From Amycolatopsis orientalis DSM 43388 (GTDB lineage Bacteria > Actinomycetota > Actinomycetes > Mycobacteriales > Pseudonocardiaceae): a stretch of DNA of 64,000 nucleotides. The number at the start of each line of letters is the position of its first letter. Within the stretch, counting starts at the first letter, position 1. The translations under genes were made by a program, and so were the position numbers. Below, piece by piece: positions 1 through 8,315 of this stretch. The notes beneath the pieces were generated by a model. It saw nothing but the letters and a program-made list of their open reading frames with translations. It was not told the DNA's origin and made no database searches. The DNA is taken from contig NZ_ASXG01000196.1 of assembly GCF_000411975.1 (NCBI RefSeq), positions 186,001 through 250,000 on the forward strand, written 5' to 3'.

Positions 1-2
1 AG

Positions 3-674
3 CGGCTGCTCGAGCTCCTGCGCGGCGGGGGCGCGACCGGGCCGCAGGCGAGCGATGTCGCGCGCGAGCTGGGCTTCGATCCTGCGGCATCGTTCCAGGC
101 GTTCTGCGCGCCGGCGGAGGAGTGGTCGCAGGGTCAGCTCGACCCGCTCCAGCGCGGAGCGCGACAGCTTCCCGGAGTCGTCCACTGTGGTCTGCACGGG
201 GCGCTCATGATCGTGTTGGCGCAAGGGATCGAGGCCGAGCGGGTGCTCGCGCGTCTCGAGCGGCTCGCCGGGCCGGACGCTCGGCTCGGGGTCGGCCTGG
301 TGCGGGACGGGTTGGTCGGTGCCGAGATGAGCATCGCCGATGCGGACCAGGCGCTGGCCTTCGGGACCGGCGGCGTGGTCCGGTTCGAGGACGTATGGCT
401 GCCGGCCAGCCTGACCGGCAGCCAAGACCGGCTGGTGCCGCTGTTCGCGCGGGCTCGTGAGGTCGCGCGGGACAATCCGAGCCTCGCCGAGGCGGTGCTC
501 GCGTTCTGCCGGCACGGGTTCACCCTTGCCGGCGCCGCGGCGGAGCTGCACGTCCATGCCAACACGGTGGGGTATCGGCTGGCGCGGTGGCAGGAGCTGT
601 CCGGATTGGACCCGCGGAGTTTTCCCGGTCTGGTGCGGTCTGTGCTGAGCCTGGATCTGCAGGCCGAGCTGTAG
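3..674 (+). CDS. PucR-family transcriptional regulator, C-terminal part (5' end outside window)
   Basis: The frame is open from the first bases of the window to a TAG at 672-674, so the N-terminus is missing. The last 60 residues carry the PucR C-terminal helix-turn-helix (core FTLAGAAAELHVHANTVGYRL), preceded by a GGDEF-like/PucR linker region. PucR proteins regulate purine and other nitrogen-ring catabolism. The gene ends 48 bp before the P450 gene and points the same way, so it may regulate the catabolic run at 723-9718 (inference). Its sensory domain is not visible here. Confidence 0.8.
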   Translation, partial: RLLELLRGGGATGPQASDVARELGFDPAASFQAFCAPAEEWSQGQLDPLQRGARQLPGVVHCGLHGALMIVLAQGIEAERVLARLERLAGPDARLGVGLVRDGLVGAEMSIADADQALAFGTGGVVRFEDVWLPASLTGSQDRLVPLFARAREVARDNPSLAEAVLAFCRHGFTLAGAAAELHVHANTVGYRLARWQELSGLDPRSFPGLVRSVLSLDLQAEL

Positions 675-722
675 GCGTGTGGATTCCCCAGGATCGACCG
701 GCCCGATTCTGGGATTTGCCCG

Positions 723-1970
723 ATGCCGCTCCACCGCGGGGATTCCTACGCTCCGAAGATGACCCGAGCGGCGATCTTCGATCCGACGGACCCGGCCTTC
801 CTGCGCGACCGGTACCCGGTCTACCGGCGGTTGCGCGACGAAGCGCCGGTGCTACGCACCGAGCTGGGCGGACGACCGTGCGTGATCCTGACCCGGTACG
901 CCGACGTCGACCGCCTGCTGCGCGACGAACGGGCGCGCGTGCGCTCGGACGAGGGAGTGCCGGAACATCTCGGCACCGGCCCGGCGGCGGCCTTCTACCG
1001 CAACTCGCTGCCCTGCTTGGATCCGCCTGAGCACACCCGGTTGCGGAAGCTGATCGCGCCTGCGTTCACGCCGCGCACCGTGCACGCGATGCGGTCGTGG
1101 CTCACCGAGCTCGTGGATGCGCAACTCGCCGAGCTGGCGGGCAGGGGAGAGGTCGACTTCGTCGCCGACGTCGCGGCGGTGCTTCCCGCGAGGATCGCTT
1201 GCCGGTTGCTGCACGCTCCCGACTCGGATGCCGGGGAACTGCTGCGGCACGTCCCGGCGCTGAACGCGGTGCTGGGACAGGGCGGGCTCACCCCGGAGGC
1301 CAGGACAGCCGCCGACGAGGCCGCTCGGTTCTACTTCGACTATTTCACCGATGTCGTCGGAACTCTGCGCGGCACGCTTCCGGAGGACGATCTGGTCGGT
1401 GCGTTGGTCGCGGCCGCGGACAGCGACGGGGGCCTCGGCCACGCCGCCGTGGTCACCGCGCTGACCGGCTTGCTGATGGCGAGCTACCACACCACCCGCG
1501 TGGCCCTCGCCGCCGCGGTCTTCGCGCTCCTGGAGCACCCTGGGCAATTGGCTGCCCTTCGCGCGGATCCGGGTCTTGCGACGAATGCGTGGGACGAGAC
1601 GCTCCGGTACGACGCGCCGATCCACTTCCTGTGGCGCGACCTGGCCATCCCGCTGACTTTCGCGGGGGAGCGGCTGGAGGCGGGCACGCACGTGGTGCTG
1701 GGCCTCGCGGCCGCGAACCGGGACGAGCGCAGGTTCGCCGATCCGGACCGGTTCGATCTCGCGCGTGCCGATCGGCGCCACCTCGCGTTCGCCGCCGGCG
1801 CCCATTACTGTCCCGGCGCGCCCTTGTCGCGCTTGGAAGGCGAGATCTTCTTGCCGCGCTTCTTCGCGCGCTTCCCCGACGCCCAGGTGACCCGGCAGCC
1901 CGAACGGCAGCTGGATCTGACGTTCGCGGAACTCCGCTCGCTGCACCTGGATCTGGGGCGTGCGGCATGA
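723..1970 (+). CDS. cytochrome P450
   Basis: Soluble bacterial class I P450 of 415 residues. It has the K-helix ExxR (ETLR in DETLRYDAP) and the heme loop FAAGAHYCPG with the cysteine thiolate at about residue 363. The I-helix site reads A253-S-Y-H-T, so the usual acid before the threonine is a histidine. Oxygen activation may therefore differ, or the substrate may assist. The start at 723 has GGGA upstream; an ATG at 759 is an alternative that fits family N-termini slightly better. It overlaps the ferredoxin gene by 4 bp, so the two form an electron-transfer pair. It probably hydroxylates the substrate that the downstream genes process. Confidence 0.93.
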   Translation: MPLHRGDSYAPKMTRAAIFDPTDPAFLRDRYPVYRRLRDEAPVLRTELGGRPCVILTRYADVDRLLRDERARVRSDEGVPEHLGTGPAAAFYRNSLPCLDPPEHTRLRKLIAPAFTPRTVHAMRSWLTELVDAQLAELAGRGEVDFVADVAAVLPARIACRLLHAPDSDAGELLRHVPALNAVLGQGGLTPEARTAADEAARFYFDYFTDVVGTLRGTLPEDDLVGALVAAADSDGGLGHAAVVTALTGLLMASYHTTRVALAAAVFALLEHPGQLAALRADPGLATNAWDETLRYDAPIHFLWRDLAIPLTFAGERLEAGTHVVLGLAAANRDERRFADPDRFDLARADRRHLAFAAGAHYCPGAPLSRLEGEIFLPRFFARFPDAQVTRQPERQLDLTFAELRSLHLDLGRAA

Positions 1971-2188
1971 ACGTGAGCGTCGACCGGACCGTGTGCTGCG
2001 GGTTCGGCAACTGCGTCGAGGCCTGCCCGGAAGTCTTCGCCTTCGACGACGCGGACAACCGCGCGAGGGTGCGCGAGCGGCGGCTGCCGGTGCGTCTTCT
2101 CGGGGCCGTCCTGCGCGTGGCCCGCGACTGTCCGACCGCCGCCATCGCCGTCCACGATCCCGAGGAGGTCCCGCGATGCGGCTCGTGA
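1967..2188 (+). CDS. P450-type ferredoxin, single Fe-S cluster
   Basis: A 73-residue ferredoxin that should donate electrons to the upstream P450. Cysteine pattern: C10-x2-F-x2-C16-x3-C20-P, plus a remote Cys-Pro (RDCPTA). The second cysteine of a classical 4Fe-4S motif is replaced by Phe13, as in actinobacterial P450 ferredoxins, which usually bind [3Fe-4S]. C20 sits where many of these proteins have alanine, so the cluster type is not certain. Its ATG overlaps the P450 stop (ATGA), and its end overlaps the FAH-family gene by 13 bp, which argues for translational coupling. Confidence 0.9.
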   Translation: MNVSVDRTVCCGFGNCVEACPEVFAFDDADNRARVRERRLPVRLLGAVLRVARDCPTAAIAVHDPEEVPRCGS

Positions 2189-3066
2189 CGTTCGGTCCTC
2201 CCGGCGGGGAGGAGCTCGGAGCGCTGGTCGACGACGCGCGAGTGGTGCCGCTTCGGCCGTTGCTGCGGCGTGCCGGGATCCCGGCCCGGGAGGCGACCGA
2301 GGTGCTCGCGGTGTGGCAATCGGTGTCTCCCTTGCTCGCCGGCGTCCCGGACGAGGAGACACTTCCGCTCGCCGCGGTCCGGCTCGGTCCGCCGGTGCCG
2401 CGGCCCGGCAAAGTCGTCGCCATCGGGTTCAATTACGCCGACCACGCCGACGGCGTGCTGCCCCGGGCGCCCGGCGAACCGGTGGTGTTCCTCAAACCGC
2501 CGGAGACCGTCAGCGGGCCGCACGAGCCGATCGTGCGGCCGCCCGAGACCGGCCAGCTCGACTACGAGCTGGAACTGGGCGTGGTCGTCGGCCGGGCCGG
2601 TCGGCGGATCCGGCGAGAGGACGCGCACCGGCACGTCGCGGGCTACGTGATGGCCAACGACGTCACTGCGCGCGACGTCGCGCTGGGCGCGGGTCTGGAG
2701 CATCCGTTGCAGCTCCAGATCGCGCGGGGCAAGGGATTCCCGACTTTCTGCCCGCTCGGGCCATGGCTGAGCACGCCGGACGAGTTCGACGCGGACCGGC
2801 CGCTGCGGCTGCGGTTGTCGGTGAACGGCGAACTCCGCCAAGACGGCTCGACCGACCGGATGCTGGTCGACGTGCCGGGGCTGATCGCGTCGGTGAGCGC
2901 GACCATGGAGCTGCGGCCCGGCGACCTGCTGCTCACCGGGACCCCCGCGGGGTGCGGGTTCCAGCTCGACCCGCCGCGTTATCTGTCCGCGGGGGACCGG
3001 GTCGACTCCGAGATCACCGGCCTGGGCCGGATGTCGCTCGTCGTGCGCGACGAAACGCCCGCCTGA
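2176..3066 (+). CDS. fumarylacetoacetate hydrolase (FAH) family protein
   Basis: A 296-residue FAH-fold protein. After a poorly conserved N-terminal part it has the catalytic domain start (VAIGFNYADHAD), the metal-binding acids in LDYELELGVVVG, and the GYVMANDVTARD and LLTGTPAGCGF segments. Family members hydrolyse C-C bonds of acylpyruvates, decarboxylate oxaloacetate-like acids, or isomerise/decarboxylate ring-cleavage products such as 2-hydroxyhepta-2,4-dienedioate. In this operon it most likely acts on a ring-opened keto acid (inference). The ATG at 2176 lies inside the end of the ferredoxin gene and follows a GGAGG sequence. Confidence 0.88.
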   Translation: MRLVTFGPPGGEELGALVDDARVVPLRPLLRRAGIPAREATEVLAVWQSVSPLLAGVPDEETLPLAAVRLGPPVPRPGKVVAIGFNYADHADGVLPRAPGEPVVFLKPPETVSGPHEPIVRPPETGQLDYELELGVVVGRAGRRIRREDAHRHVAGYVMANDVTARDVALGAGLEHPLQLQIARGKGFPTFCPLGPWLSTPDEFDADRPLRLRLSVNGELRQDGSTDRMLVDVPGLIASVSATMELRPGDLLLTGTPAGCGFQLDPPRYLSAGDRVDSEITGLGRMSLVVRDETPA

Positions 3067-3115
3067 TGGCCCGGCCGGTCTGTTCAGTGTCCGTTGTGGA
3101 CGGAAGGAGTACGCG

Positions 3116-3970
3116 ATGACCGCGTTTCGGCAAGGTCGCCTGCGGGTCGGCGACTTCGCGTTCGACACCAGGGAATGGGGTCCGCCGAGCGGCCTGCCGT
3201 TGCTCGCGCTGCACGGTTTCCCGCAGGGTGCCGAAAGCTGGGACCGACTCGGGCACTGCCTCGGCGACGCAGGAGTGCGCACGATCGCGTTCGACCAGCG
3301 CGGCTACTCGCCCGGCGCGCGTCCGCCGCTGGAGACCTACACGCTGGATGCGGTCGTCGCCGATGCGCTCGGCGTCGCCGACGCGTTGGGGTTCGAGCGG
3401 TTCCACATCGCTGGTTTCGGCATGGGCGCGGTGCAGGCCTGGGAACTCGCAGCGGTCGTGCCGCAGCGGGTGCGCACGTTGACCGCGCTGCGGTTCCCGC
3501 ATCCGCGCAGCTTCGCCGAGGCGGTCGCGACCGATGCCGAGCAACGTGCATTGTGGACCGAGCTGGAAGGAATGAGCCCACCCGTCCCCGCAGCTCGGGC
3601 GCTGCTCGCCGACGACTGCCGCGGGCTGCGGGAATTCCTTCGCGGCGCAGGGATGCCCGAAGTCCACATCGGACGGACCGTGGCCCGCACCGGAACCGAA
3701 GAGATCCTCTCGGCGGCGATCGCCTGGCACTTGATCCCGCTGGAGCGAATGGCGAAGGTCGGCGACATCGACGTTCCGACGTTGTACGTGTGGTCCGCGG
3801 GGCCCGCTCTCACCGCGGCCACCGCGGCGCGGTGCGGCGAGCACGTGCGCGGCCCGTTTCGGTCCGAAACGTTGGCCGGCGTCGGCCACTGGATGCTCGA
3901 AACCGCCGGCGAGCAGGTGGCCAGCCGGGTGCGGGCGCATCTCGCCGGCGAGAACGAGGCCGCGTCGTGA
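3116..3970 (+). CDS. alpha/beta-hydrolase-fold protein lacking the nucleophile
   Basis: This 284-residue protein has the alpha/beta-hydrolase framework: oxyanion segment LALHGFPQ, FDQRGYSPG, and the histidine loop GVGHWMLE. The nucleophile elbow, normally GxSxG or GxDxG, reads G-F-G-M-G, and the acid loop reads YVWSAGPAL where relatives have an Asp. Two of three triad residues are therefore absent. It may use water directly, act as a lyase, or be non-catalytic. Some RutD-type hydrolases of pyrimidine catabolism are also reported with odd elbows, which is of interest given the RidA and LLM genes downstream. RBS GGAAGGAG lies just before the ATG. It overlaps the next hydrolase gene by 4 bp. Confidence 0.82.
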   Translation: MTAFRQGRLRVGDFAFDTREWGPPSGLPLLALHGFPQGAESWDRLGHCLGDAGVRTIAFDQRGYSPGARPPLETYTLDAVVADALGVADALGFERFHIAGFGMGAVQAWELAAVVPQRVRTLTALRFPHPRSFAEAVATDAEQRALWTELEGMSPPVPAARALLADDCRGLREFLRGAGMPEVHIGRTVARTGTEEILSAAIAWHLIPLERMAKVGDIDVPTLYVWSAGPALTAATAARCGEHVRGPFRSETLAGVGHWMLETAGEQVASRVRAHLAGENEAAS

Positions 3971-4668
3971 AACTGCACACCAAGGTTTACGGCCGCGGCG
4001 AACGGACCGCGGTCCTGATCCACGGCGGCACGGTCGACAGCGGTGTCTGGCACGCGGTCGCGCCGCGCGTCGCCGCGCTCGGCTACACCGTCCTCGCACC
4101 CGACCTGCGGGGGCACGGCCGGAGCCCGCGGGGCCGGTACTCGCCGGAGGACTGGGCGGACGACCTGGTCGAAACCCTGCCCGCGGGCGCCGACGTGGTG
4201 CTCGGGCACTCGCTGGGAGCCACCGTGCTGGGCCAGGCCGTGGACCGGCTCCGTCCGCGTCGCGCCGTGTTCGCGGAGCCGGGCTTCGAACACGACGTCA
4301 AACCGCCCGAGTACTTCGCCCAGCGGCGAACCCTGCTGGCCCAGACCACAGTGGACAGTGTGCGCGCGGCGCATCCGTCGTGGACTGAGAAGGACGCGGC
4401 GGCGGTTGCTGCCGCGGCCGCGCGGTGCGATCCGGCGGTGCTGGACGCGGTCGCCGGGCTCTCGCGCGACCGCGTGAGCCTCATCCCGGACCAGGCCGTG
4501 GCGCCGAGCCTGCTGCTGGTCGCCGGGCAGGGTTCGGTGGTCCGTCCCGCGACCGCGCAGCTGCTGGCCGGTCGCGGGTTCGAGGTCGCCGTGCTCGCCG
4601 AGGCGGGCCACGACCTGCACTTCGACGCCCCGGACGCCTTCTTCGGCGCGCTCGACGGGTGGGTGTGA
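3967..4668 (+). CDS. alpha/beta hydrolase
   Basis: A 233-residue alpha/beta hydrolase with an intact triad pattern: oxyanion LIHGGTVDSG, nucleophile elbow GHSLG, and histidine loop EAGHDLHF. It is short, with a reduced cap, like esterases and C-C hydrolases of catabolic operons. The GTG start overlaps the stop of the preceding nucleophile-less paralogue-like gene (GTGA), so the two are translated together and might act as a pair. Substrate unknown. It may hydrolyse an ester, lactone or carbamate intermediate. Confidence 0.85.
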   Translation: MKLHTKVYGRGERTAVLIHGGTVDSGVWHAVAPRVAALGYTVLAPDLRGHGRSPRGRYSPEDWADDLVETLPAGADVVLGHSLGATVLGQAVDRLRPRRAVFAEPGFEHDVKPPEYFAQRRTLLAQTTVDSVRAAHPSWTEKDAAAVAAAAARCDPAVLDAVAGLSRDRVSLIPDQAVAPSLLLVAGQGSVVRPATAQLLAGRGFEVAVLAEAGHDLHFDAPDAFFGALDGWV

Positions 4669-4730
4669 GACCACTCCGCCCGGATCCGGCCGGCGAACTG
4701 ATCTCCGGCCCGCGGAAAGGACAAACCCAG

Positions 4731-6077
4731 ATGACCATGACTCCCCAGGAGTTCCTGGACTCCGCCGCGATGAGTGCGCGGCAGCGCCTCGTCGTCGGGA
4801 TCGTGTGCCTGGCCATGCTCGCCCACGGTCTCGATCTGGCCAGCGCGAGCTTCGTCTACCCGGAACTCGTCCGGCTGGAACACGCGTCGATGGGGACCGT
4901 GACGCTCACGGTCACCGCGGGCGTGCTGGCGCTGGCGCTCGCCGGCGCGGTGGCCGGCCCGCTCGCCGACCGGTTCGGCCGCAAGGGCGTCGCGATCGTC
5001 GGCATCACGGTGTTCGGCCTCGCCACCGCGGCGATGGGCCTGGTCCCGTCGATCGGCGCGTTCGTCGGTTTCCGGCTGCTCGCCTGCCTCGGGCTCGGCG
5101 CGATGGTGCCCGCGGTGCTCACGATCGTCGCCGACACCACGCCGGCCGCCCGCCGTGCGTCGATGGTCTCGCTCGTGTGGTGCGGAGCCGCCGGCGGGTA
5201 CATCGCCGGGAGCTTTCTCGCCTCGGCGGTTCTTCCGGCCTGGGGCTGGCGGGCGCTGCTGGTGCTCTGCGGCCTGCCGCCGCTGCTGCTCGTGCCGGTC
5301 GTGGCATGGCTGGTGCCCGAGTCGGCGAGCGTCCTGGTCGCCCGCGGGCACACGCCGGAGCGGATCCGGGAGGTCCTGGCTCGGCTGTCCCCGGGCCGCG
5401 ACCTCAGCGTCGTCGACCTCGCCCCGCCGGTGCGCGGGCAGCGGCGGTGGGCCGGTGCCGAAGTGCTGTCGCGGCGATTCCTGAACGCCACCTTGTTGAT
5501 CTGGTTCTGTTCGTTCGTCGGCCTGGGCGTGGTGTTCCTGATCGCGAACTACCTGCCGCTGCTGATCGATCGCAACGGCTACGGCACCGCCCAGACCGGG
5601 GTGCTCGTCGGCCTGTTCGGGATCTGCGGTCTGGCCGGCCAGCTGCTCGTGTCGGCCGCGCTGCGGCGGTTCGACGCCCGCGCCGTGCTGGCGGTGCTCT
5701 GGCTGGTCGGGATCGCCGGCGTGGCGGTGGCCGGAGTCGTCCGGCTGAGCCCGGCCGCGTTCCTCGTCGTGGTGCTGCTGCTCGGACTTTCCCTCGGCGG
5801 CGCCAACGCGATCCTGCCCGCTCTCGCCGCGATCACCTATCCGGCCGCGGTGCGCGCGACCGGGATGTCCTGGGCGAACGGGGTGGGGCAGCTCGGTCCG
5901 GTCATCGGCGGGCTCGCCGGCGGCATGATGATCGGCGCCGGCTGGCCCACCGCGACGATCTTCCTCGTCCTCGCCGTTCCGGTCCTCGCCGGAATCGTGG
6001 CCACCCTCGTGCTGCTGGCCGGTTCGCGACGGCAGCGGGTTCGCGAGGCCGCCGCGGCGGAACTGGCTGCTCGGTGA
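4731..6077 (+). CDS. MFS transporter, aromatic-acid:H+ symporter-like
   Basis: A 448-residue major facilitator protein with about 12 hydrophobic segments and the loop 2-3 signature ADRFGRKG. Segments near VWCGAAGGYIAG and SWANGVGQLGPVIGG match the AAHS branch (aromatic acid:H+ symporters such as PcaK and BenK). The ATG at 4731 is preceded by GGAAAGGA. It lies within the catabolic run, 62 bp after the hydrolase, and probably imports the pathway substrate, most likely an organic acid (inference). Confidence 0.88.
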   Translation: MTMTPQEFLDSAAMSARQRLVVGIVCLAMLAHGLDLASASFVYPELVRLEHASMGTVTLTVTAGVLALALAGAVAGPLADRFGRKGVAIVGITVFGLATAAMGLVPSIGAFVGFRLLACLGLGAMVPAVLTIVADTTPAARRASMVSLVWCGAAGGYIAGSFLASAVLPAWGWRALLVLCGLPPLLLVPVVAWLVPESASVLVARGHTPERIREVLARLSPGRDLSVVDLAPPVRGQRRWAGAEVLSRRFLNATLLIWFCSFVGLGVVFLIANYLPLLIDRNGYGTAQTGVLVGLFGICGLAGQLLVSAALRRFDARAVLAVLWLVGIAGVAVAGVVRLSPAAFLVVVLLLGLSLGGANAILPALAAITYPAAVRATGMSWANGVGQLGPVIGGLAGGMMIGAGWPTATIFLVLAVPVLAGIVATLVLLAGSRRQRVREAAAAELAAR

Positions 6078-6186
6078 CCCGGCATCGGGTCGGCGAGGGT
6101 CCCGGTCGAGTACGTGCCGTGGTCTCCGCGATGGCGGCGAGTTCCGGAGCCGTGAGGGTCTGGTCCGGTCTTCCGAGAGGATCCGC

Positions 6187-7047
6187 ATGAAGTTCGGATT
6201 GGCCGCGTTCGTCACCGACGAAGGAATCCGGCCGGAAGAATTGGCGAGAGCAGCCGAGGATCGCGGATTCGAGTCGCTTCTGGTTCCCGAGCATTCGCAT
6301 ATTCCGGCGAACCGGAAGACTCCCTATCCGGGCGGCGGCGATCTGCCTCGTCCCTACTACCGCTCGCTGGACCCGTTCGCGGCGCTGGCCGCCGCGGCGT
6401 CGGCCACCGATCGAATCAAGCTGGGCACCGGGATCTGCGCTGTGTTCCAGCGAGATCCGATCCACACGGCCAAAGAAGTCGCCACCGTGGACTACCTGAG
6501 CAACGGCCGGTTCCTTTTCGGGGTCGGCGGCGGATGGCTGCGGGAGGAAATGCGAGATCACGGAACCGACCCCGCGGTCCGGCTGCGCGTCGTGCGAGAA
6601 CGGATCCAGGCGATGAAAGCGTTGTGGACGCAGGAGATCGCCGAGTACCACGGGGAGCACATCGACTTCCCGCCGAGTTACCTGTGGCCCAAACCGGTTC
6701 AGCGCCCGCATCCGCCGATCTTGGTCGGCGGCATGGGGCCGACCGTGCTGGACCGGGTGCTCGACTACGGGGACGGGTGGCTGCCGAACCTGATCGGCCA
6801 GCCGCCCGAGCGTCTGCACGCGATGCTCCGGAAGCTGCGGGACAAAGCGGCCGACGCCGGACGTGCGCCGGTCCCGGTCACCGTGCTGGGCGCGGCCGCG
6901 AACGGCGAGGAGTTCGACCGCTACGAGGAACTGGGAGTGGAGCGCGTGCTCTTCCTCCTGCCGACCGCACCGGGCGACGAAACCCTCGCCCGCCTGGACG
7001 CCCTGGCTGAGCTGGTCGGCAAACAGGACACGCACAAGGAAAGGTAG
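6187..7047 (+). CDS. LLM-class F420-dependent oxidoreductase
   Basis: A 286-residue luciferase-like TIM-barrel protein. It has the actinobacterial F420-type LLM features: N-terminal MKFGLAAFVTDEG, LVPEHSHIPANR, the LGTGICAVFQRDP strand and the FGVGGGWLREEM segment. Members use reduced F420 or FMNH2 for ketone or C=N reduction, or for N-ring oxygenation and opening. Together with the adjacent RidA gene the pair is reminiscent of RutA-RutC, but this protein is shorter than RutA and looks F420-type, so orthology is not claimed. RBS AGAGGA precedes the ATG; the RidA gene starts 3 bp after its stop. Confidence 0.88.
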   Translation: MKFGLAAFVTDEGIRPEELARAAEDRGFESLLVPEHSHIPANRKTPYPGGGDLPRPYYRSLDPFAALAAAASATDRIKLGTGICAVFQRDPIHTAKEVATVDYLSNGRFLFGVGGGWLREEMRDHGTDPAVRLRVVRERIQAMKALWTQEIAEYHGEHIDFPPSYLWPKPVQRPHPPILVGGMGPTVLDRVLDYGDGWLPNLIGQPPERLHAMLRKLRDKAADAGRAPVPVTVLGAAANGEEFDRYEELGVERVLFLLPTAPGDETLARLDALAELVGKQDTHKER

Positions 7048-7050
7048 AGA

Positions 7051-7491
7051 ATGGTTCACCGGCAGGAAACCAACTACGAGGTCGTCCCGATCAATCCGGG
7101 CACCCTCGCCGAACCCGCAGGCCATTTCGACCGGGCCGTCCGGATCGGCCCGTGGCTGTTCATTTCGGGCACCTCGGCGCTGACGAACCTCAGCGGCACG
7201 ATCGAGGAACGCCGCATGCCGGAGGACTTCCGGGAACAGGCGAACATCGCGTTCGACAACATCGAGAAGGTCCTGCACGAGGCAGGAGCGACGTTCGAGC
7301 ACGTCTACGAAATCCGGACCATGCTCAGCGACGCAGCGGATTTCGGCGTTCTCAACGAGTTGTTCCGCGAGCGCATGCCCGGCCGAGGCTTCATCGGGCA
7401 CGGTTACGTCACCGGATTCCTGGCTCCGGGAATGAAAATCGAGATCGAGGCGAACGCCTACCTGCCCGGCGCGCAGTTGCCGGCTTCATGA
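7051..7491 (+). CDS. RidA/YjgF/UK114-family protein
   Basis: A 146-residue RidA-family protein, forming trimers in known members and typically hydrolysing reactive enamines/imines or aminoacrylates. The family body is visible from ISGTSAL through FDNIEKVLHEAGATFEHV to the C-terminal strand IEIEANAYLPG, where a conserved arginine-containing position of canonical RidA is replaced. It sits between the LLM oxidoreductase (3 bp) and the cyclase gene (4-bp overlap). Its presence suggests that the pathway makes a nitrogen-containing enamine/imine or an aminoacrylate-like intermediate (inference). Confidence 0.9.
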   Translation: MVHRQETNYEVVPINPGTLAEPAGHFDRAVRIGPWLFISGTSALTNLSGTIEERRMPEDFREQANIAFDNIEKVLHEAGATFEHVYEIRTMLSDAADFGVLNELFRERMPGRGFIGHGYVTGFLAPGMKIEIEANAYLPGAQLPAS

Positions 7492-8315
7492 ACGGGGAAG
7501 GGAAAAACCACGTGCACATCGACAGTTTCTTCCAGAGCATCGCGCAGGGAACCGTGGAGATGGTGGATCTCACCACGCCGCTGAGCCCGGCGACTCCGGT
7601 GGTCCCGGTGCCGGCACCGTTCGCCCCGACCGCGCCGCTTTCGGTGCACCCGGTGAGCAATTTCGACGAAGCCGGGCCGGGCTGGCGGTGGAACGACCTC
7701 ACCATCGGCGAGCACGCCGGAACCCACGTCGACGCGCCGCAGCACTGGATCAGCGGCAAGGACGGCAAATCAGTCGAGCAGATCGAGCCGACCAGGCTGG
7801 CCGGGCCGATCGCGACGATCGATCTGACCGACGGCGTCGCCGGGAACCAGTCGTTCCTGCTCGGCACCGAGCACCTCGAAGCATGGGAAGCCGAACATGG
7901 CCGGTTCCGGCCGGGCACCTGGGTGCTCGCCCGCACCGGGTGGAGCGAACGGGCCTCCGATCCCGAGCGCTTCGTGGATCCGGCAGGCTGGCCGGGAATC
8001 TCGTTGGCCGCCGCGAAATGGCTTGCCGCGCATCCGCACGTGAGCGGATACGGCGTCGAGGCCATCGGCATCGACAACATGGGATCGGGGCCCTCCGAAC
8101 CGGAGCCAGGCACGGAACCGGATCCGGGCGCGTTCGGCCCCGGTCACTACTACCTTCTCGGCGCCGACAAATACGGACTCACCTCGCTGCGCAACCTCGA
8201 ACGCCTCCCCGCCACCGGCGCTTACCTGGTGGTCGCGCCCCTGCCTCTGGTCGGCGGCACCGGCGCGCCCGCACGGGCATTCGCCTTTGTTCCGCGAGAC
8301 GGAGAGGGCCGGTGA
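7488..8315 (+). CDS. cyclase-family metal hydrolase (kynurenine formamidase/isatin hydrolase-like)
   Basis: A 275-residue member of the cyclase/KynB superfamily. The Mn/Zn-binding signature HxGTHxDxPxH appears as EHAGTHVDAPQHW, and GYGVEAIGIDNM follows near the second metal-binding region. Known members hydrolyse N-formylkynurenine, isatin or cyclic amides and esters. That fits opening of a lactam or ester in this operon. The ATG at 7488 overlaps the RidA stop; a GTG at 7512 preceded by GGGGAAGGGA is a good alternative start and would remove 8 residues. It overlaps the flavoprotein gene by 4 bp. Confidence 0.87.
   Translation: MNGEGKNHVHIDSFFQSIAQGTVEMVDLTTPLSPATPVVPVPAPFAPTAPLSVHPVSNFDEAGPGWRWNDLTIGEHAGTHVDAPQHWISGKDGKSVEQIEPTRLAGPIATIDLTDGVAGNQSFLLGTEHLEAWEAEHGRFRPGTWVLARTGWSERASDPERFVDPAGWPGISLAAAKWLAAHPHVSGYGVEAIGIDNMGSGPSEPEPGTEPDPGAFGPGHYYLLGADKYGLTSLRNLERLPATGAYLVVAPLPLVGGTGAPARAFAFVPRDGEGR

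Noticed and set aside
6187..7491. Assigning the LLM and RidA genes as rutA and rutC
   Set aside because: The LLM protein is about 70-80 residues shorter than RutA and has F420-type features, and rutB and rutF are absent; only a functional analogy is kept.
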